Assembly (NCBI RefSeq): GCF_000801105.2
Contig: NC_079518.1
Location: 11,540,106 to 11,604,105, forward strand
Direction: 5' to 3'
DNA length: 64,000 nucleotides
From: Raphanus sativus
Lineage: Eukaryota > Streptophyta > Magnoliopsida > Brassicales > Brassicaceae
The notes under the pieces were generated by a model that saw nothing but the letters and a program-made list of their open reading frames with translations, made no database searches and was not told the origin of the DNA. Below, piece after piece: positions 28,911 through 40,194 of the stretch (position 1 is the stretch's first letter; the number at the start of each line of letters is the position of its first letter). Both the position numbers and the translations under genes were made by a program.

Positions 28911-30719
28911 TCCCTCTCTCTTCTCTCTCTCTAAATACAAAACCTCTCAACAGTCAAATCACTGATCGTCTTCTACAAGAGCCTAAACTCAGCGCATGGA
29001 ATTGACGAGATAAAACCCTAAATTTCTAAATCTGATAGACGAAGAGGAAGAAGCAGGAAAGGAAACTAACGGCACAAATTTCGCTGTTTCAGAGATTTTG
29101 GTTTCGCAACAAAACGGAAAGAAAAAAAAATATATATCAACAAAACGACACCGTCTCTGCGCTCCGGCTTTTGTAACGACTCGAATTTTTTGAATTTTGA
29201 TTAAGGATGAGGATAAGACGCTAATACCCTTACATGCGGGAGAGGATACGAGGGTGTTTTCGTCAATTCGAGTGGGAAAGAGTGACGGGGAGCCTGTTTT
29301 TTTTTTTCCTTCGAGGCGCGCCTCTCTCTTGGTGTGTGAGCTTTCTTGGCTTTCGACGAGGACTGTAAATTTCGGCGGGATCTATGATGACCCTTAGGTT
29401 TTTTGTTTATTTACGTATATGCCACTAACGGTTGGATCTTTTGTCAGGTAAATTGCGCTTTTTTCTCAGTCAAAATGGAAAATGTCTATGTGACATCATT
29501 TTCCTTTTTTTCTTTGTATCCAATTTATAAGATAAATCGGAATGATGTTAGGGTAAACATCAGAAGAAAAGAAAACATGAAAGTTTGAATTATTAATATG
29601 AAAATTGTAAGTTCCAAAAAAGTTTCATTTTTTTGTATGTGCAGTGCTACGGAAATTGGAATTTTTTCTTCTTGAAGTAACATACCCAGAATGATATATT
29701 AATATACAATGATTTAAATATTTTTGAAATTCAGTTTATATGAAAATGAGGTACGAGTGGGGACAGCATGAAGTTGACTGTGGATTTTTATAATAGATCC
29801 ATCAGTTTTTTTTAAGAGAACTTGTCATTTAATACGGTTCTACGAGAGTACACAAAGACCCAAATTTATGTAAAAGAAAAGGACAAATTATCAATTTTGT
29901 TGTTCTCTGGGTAAGACAAATTTTTAAAAGCTATAGTGTATGTTTTTAAGGCATTCGTTTTGTTCAAAGGGTTTTTGGGTGTTGGACCACATCTACTTTT
30001 GGGAGTACAAAGATACATTTATTTGGGGAGGTGTTGGTTGTACATTTTCAGAGGTAATAAAAGAGAAATAACTAAAAATGAAAAAAAAAGGCAAAACTTT
30101 ATACATATGCACATACATTGTGGGGTTATGAATCTATCTGCTATTTTCATGCTACTGTATTTTCTTGGGTCCAGTCATACCACTGTATTATATTATTTAA
30201 TGTCGATGTTCAATTTTATTGATGATCCCCATGGCACATTTTCTACAATGATAGATGTAGTTGATCTTCATCTCTGGTATCAATCCATCAATTAATATGC
30301 TCAGATGAATTTGAGTTACATTTACAGCTATGTTCTGACATGTTTGCTTTGAATAAAATTTTAATTTGATTTGAAAAAAGTAAACCATATGAAGATTCTC
30401 TCTTTATCGTTTCCCAATATCACATCAAATAACAACAATCTTTTCTCCTTCACGTCACACATCAATATCAACGAGTACACAATATTTACACTCTAGGAAG
30501 AAAATAAATCAAGAATGGTTAGATTTGTCATATGTTCATACTGGTTAGCTGTTAATAAGTTAGATGAGATGAACCAATGAGACAATAAAAACAGAGCTCT
30601 TTGACGTCTTGGAGCAGACCTGAAACTGTGTAAGGTGTGAGACAAGTGATGTTTCAGATTAGAAAGCATTGAGACAAAAGCAAGTCAGGGTTTCTCACGT
30701 GGGTTTATTGCGACAATGC
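28911..30719. other. TPX2-like promoter and gene-free interval
   Basis: 28911-29200 is the 5' UTR and promoter of the TPX2-like gene, with a CT-rich (minus: GA-rich) leader. The remainder is AT-rich with short ORFs that show no recognisable similarity. The BASS6 (At4g22840) neighbour expected from Arabidopsis was looked for and not seen. Confidence 0.5.
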
Positions 30720-31075
30720 TTACTCCTCTTTCTTCATGGTCTCCAGCTGTCTTTTAGCATACTTTGTGATGAGAATCGTTGTAGCTACAGTTCCTAAAAA
30801 GCCCCGAGAATGTTGAGAACAATCTGTGTAACCGAGAGGCCGTGTTTATCTGCAGAAGATGCTTCTGCTATTGTCTTTACAAGGTTCCTTCTGCAACAAG
30901 TAAGCGAGAGATATCACTGCTCAGTAAGGACCGTATTTAACAAGATTTGCAACAGAACAGTAGTTATAAAGAATGCAAGGGAATGGAGAGATCCGGATTA
31001 AAGTTACTGCTACCAATAACCTTCACCAGCAGCTTTTAATACCACGGCTTGATCAGGGTTATCTTTTCATCCATC
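30720..31075 (-). pseudogene. Decayed SNARE-associated/VTT (DedA-like) membrane protein gene, C-terminal part (At4g22850-like)
   Basis: On the minus strand three stretches in two or more frames match the end of a VTT-domain protein: NPDQAVVLKAAGEGYW, then TLIRISPFPCILYNYCSVAN ending in KYGPY and a stop, then KTIAEASSADKHGLSV followed after a frame change by a hydrophobic segment ending AKRQLETMKKEE and TAA at 30720-30722. Stops and frameshifts separate them, and the N-terminal half is not found. A VTT protein in the secretory pathway is the likely ancestor. The position next to the TPX2-like gene agrees with the Arabidopsis order. Confidence 0.72.
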
Positions 31076-32136
31076 CCTATACAATCACAAAACAAAAGAC
31101 ACAAACAAAGTTCAGTAATGTGATACTTTACTGCAGCTACATTTCACAAATGCAACTACATTGATCAAAGTCATCATTTGATCAACAGTACTGGACCGAG
31201 ATGAGCTTTTAAGTCATATATTGAGCCGCTTTTTAAGGAAACTACATCATCTATAAGGTTGATGAATACTTGGATTCTGTGGCGCAAGAGATGACCAATG
31301 AAGTAACGAAGTGATAAACCAATAGCTATGAGCATCAAGATTCAAGGCAATACACAATGAGATTATAATTCAAGAATATATGTCCTAATAACCTTGGTGA
31401 CTAACAGTATAGTAACTAAAGTTAGAATCTTTGCCAAGAGTAAGCAAAACCCATCAAAGTTAACTAGCTTAAGAGTGAACGATCAATCCAACAACAGACC
31501 AATCCAACTAGGAAGTGTAGGAGTTAAGAGTAGATCGAATCAATGCCCAACCCTATACGTAACCAACGAAGGCTAATGCAGCAAGAAAAGCGAATAAATT
31601 TTAGACATTAAAATTATGGGTTTTTTTGTGTTTTCATTTCTGCTATTTTATTAATTTTACAGAGCATTATATGTATCAACATTTATAAGCAAAACCATAT
31701 TCGATGGTTCAAAGATGATAATGACTTACTACACTTATCAAGCAAATAAAAAGTGAGTTTAGAAAGGAATTTCATGTTTTGCCATCGCAAAAGTTCTAAG
31801 AAAACAACTGCATTGACCACACATAAGACTAAGAAACATCCACATACCATTACGGAGTCGTGGTGGTAAAAAGAAGCAACTAGATTGTTAATGGGCTAGT
31901 AGCCAAATTATCTTGCCTTATGTTTCTAGTGATTGAGCTAAACATGTTTCTTGTGCTCGTGTATATTTTACCAGTCTTCTTCTGCAATCTTTGTAGTACT
32001 GAAATCATTATTTTGCGCCTTAAAAGGTGGATTTAGGCTGTTAATTCATCTCTGAGCAATAGAGGCTAACAAAGTAATTATAAACCATATGAAAAAATTT
32101 TATTCTTCTGGCCGATACATATATTTGATGATATTG
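31076..32136. other. AT-rich interval, nothing recognised
   Basis: May hold unrecognisable upstream parts of the VTT pseudogene. A possible intron acceptor (GTATAG on the minus strand) stands near 31080. No other coding signal. Confidence 0.4.
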
Positions 32137-32483
32137 TTACATCTTTATCTTGCTTGTACAACAACATCCGCCGTTTTCACAAATTGCCCATAATCCAATA
32201 AGACTAACATGAGTTTGACAGTAGTCTCTGCAAGAATCCCCACACGGCTGCTCTGGGAAGCACTTTTTAAAATCTTGATTTATTTCATAACCTATTTTAA
32301 CAATAATTATTGTATCAATATCACAATCATAAAAAGATAAATAAAGTGTTCACAGTAAAAAAACGTCTAATCAAACTGTAATAGTAAGCTAATACCAAGA
32401 GTGCGGTCGGAGCAATGAACAGAAGACATAATGAAGAAGATGCTGAAAATAATTGCCACTAACATTTTCTTTGTAATAGCCAT
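32137..32483 (-). CDS. Defensin-like (DEFL) secreted cysteine-rich peptide, 80 aa
   Basis: Two exons on the minus strand: 32396-32483 (signal peptide, MAITKKMLVAIIFSIFF) and 32137-32291 (mature domain), joined across a GT-AG intron of 104 bases in phase 1, giving 80 residues and a stop at 32137-32139. The mature part carries cysteines in KKC, QPC, DSC, DYC, AIC and a terminal GGCCC cluster, plus one near the signal cleavage site (VHC). The signal-peptide exon plus single cysteine-rich exon is the standard DEFL gene plan. Such peptides are secreted and act in antimicrobial defence or in pollen-pistil and other cell signalling; which applies here cannot be told. It most resembles the At4g222xx DEFL group, but the ortholog is not assigned. 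The gene is short enough to be missed by automated ORF scans. Confidence 0.8.
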
Positions 32484-34307
32484 TTCTAATTATTTTTTCT
32501 TGTTCTTTTTCGTTTTACTAGAGATGGTTCTATAAATAACAATACCTATATGTGTAAATGATATTTTTATGGTAAGAAATCTTTCAGTTTTATTTTTAGA
32601 TTTCTTTTTCAACAAGTAATTTTATTTTTAGAATATAGTCAAAATGAAAGAAAAGAAAATATTTCCTAAGTGTGTTTCAACAGTGGTGGGATAATATTTT
32701 ATTCTCTCATATATACACTTATATTTGAATATATAAAAACGAAACAGATATATTTAGATTCACTGCATTAATGATTTGATTTATTGTTCAAGCATAAATG
32801 ATTTGATTTATTTGCTCGAATCTTCTCGTATTCAGTTAAGGTTAAGAGTAATAAAACAAAGTCTCAAGCATTAAACTTAAATAGAGTATATAAAAATGAA
32901 ACAAAATCTCAAACATTTACTTGTTCAAGCATTTACTGCATTAATGATTTGATTTATTTTTACAAGCATTGAAACTTGAATATATAAACGTGAAACAAAA
33001 TCTCATCTTACTGATTTAGCATTGTTTGAAATCCATGATTATATAGTCTGAAATTTTCCCTTTCAAAACTTTAAATTTGGTAATGAAATTTTTTTTTTTT
33101 TTGAAAAGATATTGACTTATTTTGGAAGCAATTGAAACATTTGGCTCAAAATCACGCCTCATATCGTTAATTTTGAGTTCTTTTATGAAAAATCAAAAAT
33201 CACTATCGGTCGTCACAGTTTCTTTATATCCTCCCTGTTCTTGATTTCAGTTATCTTCAAGCTCAAGCATAACCAAAACCTTTGGTAGAGCTTAAAAATA
33301 ATCAATTCTTGGAAGAATGACCGATTATACTGAGCATAATTAACTTTATACATATGCACAAAACGACATGAGTATGTAGCTGGTAGTGGTAGTCCCGCAA
33401 GAAACATGCCAACATGGTATTCTTCACAAGTAGCTGAACAAATGTATTGTTTCCTTATCCACATCTATCTTATTAAAACAGGAACATTACAACTTCTTCT
33501 AAGTGGATTTTTAAAAATAGAATTCATATATTTAAATTAAATGTTTCATTCTTTATATATAATACGTATCATATTCTAACTTTACATTGATGTATTTCCT
33601 TAAATACAGTTCTTCTTTTTGTCCATATTCCATATATGATTTTTACATTTATTACATGTCGATTTAAATAAGATATATACTAAGAATACTAAAAATATTA
33701 ACCGTTCTATAATTACCCTATACAATTTGTTGTTACGTGAATCCCGTGTACCGACGACGTTAATTGTATTTTTTTAAAATCAAAACGACATTAAATTTAC
33801 CATTTACTGACAAACATGCATTAAAACCGACAACTCCTCACATGCCACGTAGGATCCCCGACAGCCCAGCTAGCTCAAAGTGGATCACTACAATGGTTGT
33901 ACGGCTGTGCCATTGGGTTTTCTTTCTTTTTTTCATTTCTGTATTTAGAAAATAAAACAAATATTTTAAAACAGAGGAAAAGGAAAGTAGGCAAGAATCC
34001 AGATGGGATAAAAGCAGACAAAAGCGGAAGGTCTAATAAAACGAACAGGTCAGCATCTGTTTTAATTTTTTCAAGAACCAGTCCTAACGCCTCGTTGATA
34101 TTTTAATACAGTATTACATTTGCTTCTTATCCTATTAAATTCTAAAGAAAGACTTGGGAGTAACCCCGCCCTAGAGGAGAGACAGATATAGACTTGGTAT
34201 AGATAGAGAGAAGGAGCGACTCTGTAGAAACACATGAATTGTTTTGGTGGTTAGCCTTTTTTATGGTAGCTTCCTCTTAACTTCTGAAGAAGAAGAATAA
34301 AAAAGAA
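32484..34307. other. DEFL promoter, Helitron fragment and ACR7 upstream region
   Basis: A TATA-like TATTTATAG (minus strand) lies near 32530. At 33464-33740 there is a Helitron fragment (A then TCTATCTTATTAAAACAGG) matching 17330-17680. No 3' hairpin was found, so it is truncated. The last 170 bases before 34308 hold the ACR7 5' leader, with a GA-rich stretch. No gene is seen. Confidence 0.5.
33464..33740 (+). mobile_element. Helitron 5'-end fragment
   Basis: It starts TCTATCTTATTAAAACAGGAAC after an A. The next 270 bases align with the interior of the Helitron at 16626-18498 (shared ACATTACAACTTCTTCTA). The right boundary is uncertain because no hairpin is present. Confidence 0.55.
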
Positions 34308-36466
34308 ATGGAGTTATCTGATTGCTCTAATGAATATGAGAAGCTCGTTGTAAGGATGAACATGCCCAGGTTTTTATTTTCTTATTTCTCTTTTTCCCTT
34401 ATAGATATTACTTCTTCTTGATGTATGAAAATTATCATCTTATAAGAATAAAATGATAAAATCAAGAGTTTATTCCCAGATTTTTTTTCTCTTTTTCTTG
34501 TAATCATTCAAGACTTTTTTAATAAAAATTATTCAAACTTGATTATGTTCGTTTTAATTTAATCAATTGAACAATTTCACTAAATTAAAGTTTTAATTAT
34601 CATATGATATATTTTCTGAAACAAATAATGTTTTTTTCTGAAACAAATAATGTTTTTTTCTGAAACGAATAATGTCTATGTTAATTCCTGGCTTTTACCG
34701 TCATCTATTTGTACAATAAAAAACCACGAGTCAAATTATTGGCAATTTCAAAATTATATTTTATCATAATGTTTTTGGTTGTTTGACTCATACAAAAGAG
34801 TGAGGTTAGAGGGTCACTGTCTTTTTGTTCACTTGCAGGGTCGTGATTGACAATGAAATTTGCCCTAATTCAACTGTCGTCAAGGTTTTTAATTACCCTC
34901 ACGCAACCTGCTTCCTCTGTTTCTTCTCCCTCGCTTGATAGTGATTCTTAAATTCATTTTTATTTTATTTTTCCTTTTTTCTTAGATTGATAGCGCAAGA
35001 GGCCCAGGGATACTGCTCGAATCTGTACAGCTTCTCACGGATATGAACCTCGGGATCAAGAAAGCTTACATTTCCTCTGACGGAAAATGGAATATGGATG
35101 GTAACTAGCCCAAATCATACGTTAGAATTCTAATTAAGGAAAGTAAAATAATTGTTTGATTCGTCTTCTTCTACTGCTTCAGTTTTTCATGTAAGTGATC
35201 TTAACGGAAACAAATTAACCGATGCGAACCTAATCCGTTACATTGAAAAGGTAAAATTAAAAGTTACCATTCATTTGTGAATGTTATCTTAGAAAATCAA
35301 GACGTTCTTTTCTAAATAATTACAGTCAATAGAGACGTCTCATTACAGTAAAACCGAAGGATACACCGGTTTAACCGCTCTAGAGTTAACTGGAACAAAC
35401 AGAATCGGTTTACTCTCAGAGGTTTTCGCGGTTTTAGCTGATCTTCAGTGTGATGTTGTTGAGGCCAAGGCATGGACGCATAACGGGAGGATCGCGTCGA
35501 TGATTTACGTTAAAGACGTTAACTCCGGGACCCCCATTGACGGAGACTCAGATCGTGTCCAACGGATAGAAGGACAGTTACGTAATTTACTAAAAGCAGA
35601 CGATAGTTACCAAAATGACACGAGGACATGTGTTACGTATGGTGGTAATACTCATATGGAGAGAAGGTTGCATCAGAGGATGTTCATGGACCGTGACTAC
35701 GAGAAGACGTTTGAGTCTGAGAACTCTCCGAACGTTTTGGTGCAAAACCTTCCGAAACGTGGCTACTCGGTCGTGAACTTGCAATGCAAAGATAGGATGA
35801 AACTCTTGTTCGACGTTGTTTGCACCTTGACTGATATGGCTTACGTTGTGTTCCATGCGGCTATTCGAACGGTTGGAGAAACGGCGTTTTTGGAGTTCTA
35901 TGTAAGACATAGTGATGGGCATCCGGTTAGTTCAGAACCGGAGAGACAACGTTTGGTCCAATGTTTACAAGCCGCAATCGAAAGAAGAACGGTTAAGGTA
36001 TGAACCAATGAATAATTTCTCATCCGTTTTAATATCAAACCGACTGGTTTAGTAGTTGATTTGTTTTATGTTTATGTAGGGTCTGAGATTGGAGTTATGC
36101 ACGATGGATAGACCTGGATTGTTGGCGGATGTAACACGAGTATTGAGAGAGAACGGATTAAACATTGCTAGAGCCGAGATATCGACTAAAGAAGGTATAG
36201 CAAGGAATGTATTCTATGTGACGGATGCTAATGGAGACCTTATAGATCCCGAGATAATCAAATCGATTAGAGAGAAGATTGGAATCGACAATCTAAGTGT
36301 TAAAGAACCGTTCCCGGTTAGTTGGAGAGAAACAGTTGAGAAGGAACAACAACAAAAGCAGGAAGATCATCAGGGACGCAATGGAGGAGGGACAATGTTG
36401 ATATCACTTGGGAGCCTAGTGATGAGAAATCTATACCAGTTGGGTTTGATCAAATCATATTTTTAG
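34308..36466 (+). CDS. ACR7: ACT domain repeat protein ACR7
   Basis: Regulatory protein made almost wholly of four ACT domains, a plant GlnD-like family thought to sense amino acids; nuclear or cytosolic. Six exons join exactly: 34308-34369, 34839-34884, 34986-35100, 35183-35250, 35326-35997 and 36080-36466, giving 449 residues, the length I recall for Arabidopsis ACR7. Readable ACT signatures include [20 protein letters not shown] (domain 1), [20 protein letters not shown] (2), [20 protein letters not shown] (3) and [20 protein letters not shown] (4). No catalytic uridylyltransferase domain is present, as usual for ACRs. A glutamine-rich stretch (KEQQQKQ) precedes the hydrophobic C-terminus. 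No defects. A 22-base minisatellite lies in intron 1. The synteny position fits At4g22780. Confidence 0.95.
34612..34674 (+). repeat. 22-bp minisatellite, three copies, in ACR7 intron 1
   Basis: Three tandem copies of TTTTTCTGAAACAAATAATG-type units; the third has one change (AAACGAATAATG). Confidence 0.9.
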
Positions 36467-36939
36467 GAAATTTAAACCGGGTTGCTAACCGATTCATGTA
36501 TACCAATTTAATCATGTTTGTCAACACCACCCGCAGTTGAATTGGTGTGTTTGGAGCAAGATACTGAGCCAGTGATGCATTTGGGTTTAGATGGGAAACA
36601 TATTTGGTATTATTTATTGTACATAAAAAGGTGGGACGTTAGTTAAATAAATGGTGGTCAGTCTTCTTGTTGGACAGTTTGGTGGATTTATTTTCTTCTG
36701 TACAAATTTATTATATAACCCATGGTTGTTAGAACATTAGCTTTGCAATAGTAAGTTAGGGTACATGTAAATAATAATTTAGTTATGAGGTTAGTTTTAC
36801 CCAAGGAGACAAACGAAAAAAAAAAGAGACAAACGGGTCCTATTTTTTCTCTGTGTTGAGGTTAATAATTCTCTGTTGTAAGTTTGGGTTTTTGGCTGTT
36901 TGCAATTAAATATTTTCTGGACACTTTGACTTAGCTGAC
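36467..36939. other. ACR7 3' flank
   Basis: 3' UTR and flank; no further gene seen. The AHL2 and PPR genes that I recall next to ACR7 in Arabidopsis are not detected between here and 38.8 kb. Confidence 0.45.
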
Positions 36940-36946
36940 GGTTAGC

Positions 36947-37608
36947 TAGGACTCGAAGAACCAAATCAAATCCGGTCCAAAAAATTAGTACAAAATCCAA
37001 ACCGATACTAGTTAAATATTCAAACGAGTTCAAAATTTTAGTAAATAGAAAATCGGAACCGAAATCAATCTGAGCCAAAATATTTGGAGTATCTGAATAT
37101 ATCCGAATCAGATTTATATACTTTAATATATTAGCTATTTTTACATTTAATATCTAAAAATATTCAAAATGTATAGGATATTTTGATGTTATTTGAAAAA
37201 TATATAGAAATAGTCAAAAAAGTATCTAAATAGTTAAACAATACTAAAAAAACAAAATACTTAAAAAATATATATATATTGATTCTCCATCTAAATATTC
37301 AATCTAAACCAATTCTATATTAAATTTAGGTATTTTGGCATACATTACTCAAATTTATATGTTATATACTATTTTTTGCTTTTAGATTTTGAGAAATTAA
37401 AAAAATGTATTTTTAATAATTTAAACGGGTTATCCAAACCCGAATTGAATCCGCAAAGATCTGAACCAAATACAAACTGAAATTTATAAATACCTAACGA
37501 GGCTAAAATCCTTTACCTCTAAAACTTAAAATCCGAATAGATGTGAATCAATATCCGAATAGATGTGAATCAAACCTAAATGGGCCGTATCCGAACGCTG
37601 GCGCCTAA
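36947..37608. mobile_element. hAT-like non-autonomous element of the TTCGGAT type
   Basis: It starts TAGGACTCGAAG and ends TATCCGAACGCTGGCGCCTAA. GGTTAGC flanks both sides (36940-36946 and 37609-37615). The interior is AT-rich with many CCGAAT/TATCCGAA motifs, the same repeat type as the outer parts of the element at 16210-19020, in the opposite orientation. Terminal repeats are weak. Confidence 0.5.
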
Positions 37609-38081
37609 GGTTAGCAATACTTACTTTCAACGAGTTTTTTAAATAAGAAGAATAGAAACTAGTATTTTGCTATTTATCATTATATAAATGGTTTAGTTTT
37701 GTAAAAAAATATTGAAATTTAATTACTTAATAAGATGATATCAATATTATAATATTATATTACTAAAAACCGGTTTTAAATAATTCAATATTGGAAATGC
37801 TATTATACTCATATATTTATTATTTATGTGCAAAACAATCATGTAATTCTAGGTTTGGATGTATTTACTCCAAACTGAAATCCTGAACTTTAATCTAAAC
37901 CAAGAAATATCCGAACATGACTTAAGAGTTCCATATTTCGGATTCTGGTATAATCTGAACCAAAATCTGAATTAGAATAAAAAAATCTAAGAAATCGTTT
38001 AATATGTAAATATTATATATATATTAAGGTTAATTAAATATTTTAAATTATTTTAAAGTTTTTTAATTTGTTTGTTTATTT

Positions 38082-38420
38082 TTTGAATATTTTAATTAGT
38101 TTGTGTAGTTTAACTAGTTTTTATTAGGCTTTGAATAAATTTTTTATTAATTTAAAAAATATATATATATTTGAATGGTTTCAAATATTGATTATAATAA
38201 TCTGATCTAACCAATTCAGAAGAGACCAAACCAAGAATTAGGTTGAATATTTTTAATTAATTAGTTCACGTAGTTTAACTAGTTTTAATTAGATTTTGAA
38301 TATTTATTTATTAGTTTTTAATCTTTTGAAAACATATTTTTGAATGATTTCAAACATTGATTATAATAATCTGATCTAACCAATCTGGAAGAGACCAAAC
38401 CGAAAATTAGCAAAATAGAA
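38082..38420. repeat. Imperfect tandem repeat, about 169 bp x 2
   Basis: Two units share GATTATAATAATCTGATCTA followed by CCAAT and AGAGACCAAACC, offset by 169 bases. They sit in AT-rich DNA with decayed CCGAA-type motifs (37616-38460), probably another old copy of the same repeat family. Confidence 0.7.
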
Positions 38421-38778
38421 TTTATAAACATAGTCGTGAAAATCAAATCCGAATCAACCGAGTCTGTGATGTAGTTCAGTGGTTAATTTTCTCTGGCTTT
38501 CAAAAACACGCTTGGAAAAAAAAATCGATTTATATTTCTATTTTAGATTGTCCCATCGCATGCAGTAATACTGCTTATTTAATTGTCCACTAGATCGTGC
38601 AGAGTGCGACTTACAAACCATAACTGTTACAACTTGCAAGTATATGTATTAGTATAGCAATCTATAGAATATAATACAATCTTGATAAATAATAAAACGA
38701 CCTTATTCTATGAGACTGCAGCAACATAGGCTAATTATTATGTGCCACGCTCAAAAGTGTACGTACTTTGGTTAAATC

Positions 38779-40194
38779 TCATTGCGTACATACCAATATG
38801 TTCCATAACTTTCTCGTTCTCCTCAAGATTTTCCCAATAAACTGAGCGATACACGATTCGATCATATTAGACGAGGGAATAAAACTCGTTCTCGTCGGAG
38901 TTATTCCGGCCAAAGAAACTCCGGTTTCATGAGCTCCCTTTCTAAGATAGAAGCTTCTACTTCCTATATCTCCGATTATTTCCTTTTTCTCCAAACCTGA
39001 AAATTAAATCACATTAAGTAAATTTATTAAATCATAACAGTTCGATTATGACGGAATTTAACGTAAACTCATATGTTCAAGTAAATCCCTTTCTTATTAT
39101 AAGCATATAGCTCATGAATAATGTGATGCTTCTATCTTTTTCACACCATCCACGAGTACTTTGAGTATTTTCCATGATTTGGAGACTAAAGCAAAACTAG
39201 ATAGTATAGTATAGATATTTTATAAAACTAATATATGTTAAACTGAACACAATTTATTTTGTTTTATTTTCAACCAATGGGGACTCAAAAATTATTTATT
39301 TTGTATATATCCAAAACGGAACTAAAACTTAGATAATGTTTGTGTTACACTACAAGTTGCATTATAGCTTACACTGGATGCTGAAATGAGATTGATGCAA
39401 TTCATAGGCAGCACCTTTGTCGAGTTTCGGTGTCCGTCCTTCTTCGCAATATTTTTCCAGGACAAATTTGATTATTTCTTCGACATTGCAGCTCAATTTA
39501 ACCATAGTTCTTACAGGTCCAGGGCTTCCTTCAACTGCTACGTTGATTACAACTTTTGTTGCTTCTCTTTTATTTTCCTGATTGTTTTTAGAATTAAGTC
39601 AAAGAAGACTCTATGATCTTCGGGTTTACTCGAGATCAAAATGGCTCTAACAGGGTTTACAGCTTATTAAACTCTACGTCCAAAATAGTAGATAGGTAAG
39701 GGTTAAATTGTAACACTCCAAAATATTACGCTTAAATAACAAATGCTTATACCTTGAGGACTAAATGTAGAATTTATTACAAACTAAAGTCTTGTCTGAA
39801 AGTAGTAAAAGAACAGAAAATAGTTGAGAGAAAATGGAGAGAAACAGAGTCTAACCTCTTGATTGGTCGGAAATTGAGACGATGGCGAAGATAAGCCCAA
39901 CAACGACGGAGAAGAAGCCATAACCTCAGAGCGAATTCTTGGCAAGTAGACGATCTGACCATATTCTTCCGTCGGTAAGCCACTCAACGGCAAGGATCGA
40001 CGCATGCAAGTACCGTCTCCGTCGCGACGGCGATTGAGACTCGAATCGGAGAAGCTTCGCTCAAAGACCTGATTAGTCGGTTTTGAACGGTTTTTATTAG
40101 AAACGCATCGGGAAGCCGTCCGTCTCATCCTGATGCTCCGGCTTCCATTTCCGACCGGAGTCGGAACTCTTCTCCGGTGAGTCGAATTTGACAT
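38779..40194 (-). CDS. Uncharacterised plant protein, At4g22758-like
   Basis: Three minus-strand exons join in frame: 39856-40194, 39373-39577 and 38779-38996, giving 253 residues. The N-terminus is basic and serine/arginine-rich ([19 protein letters not shown]), with [11 protein letters not shown] and [16 protein letters not shown] following. Exon 2 encodes a beta-grasp/ubiquitin-like segment ([20 protein letters not shown], then [20 protein letters not shown]). Exon 3 ends in a cysteine-containing basic tail ([17 protein letters not shown]). Function is unknown to me. Homologs are annotated only as uncharacterised At4g22758-like, and the position agrees with Arabidopsis order. The two introns use GT-AG. 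The long first intron (278 bases) leaves a readable but false extension of exon 1 (VRLCFSPF). Confidence 0.85.

Noticed and set aside
34612..34674. Minisatellite as a CRISPR-like array
   Set aside because: Direct tandem copies without spacers, in a plant intron; a simple minisatellite.
38461..38530. Possible tRNA-like A box (GTAGTTCAGTGGTTAA)
   Set aside because: No B box at the right distance and no fold; too little to call a SINE or tRNA.
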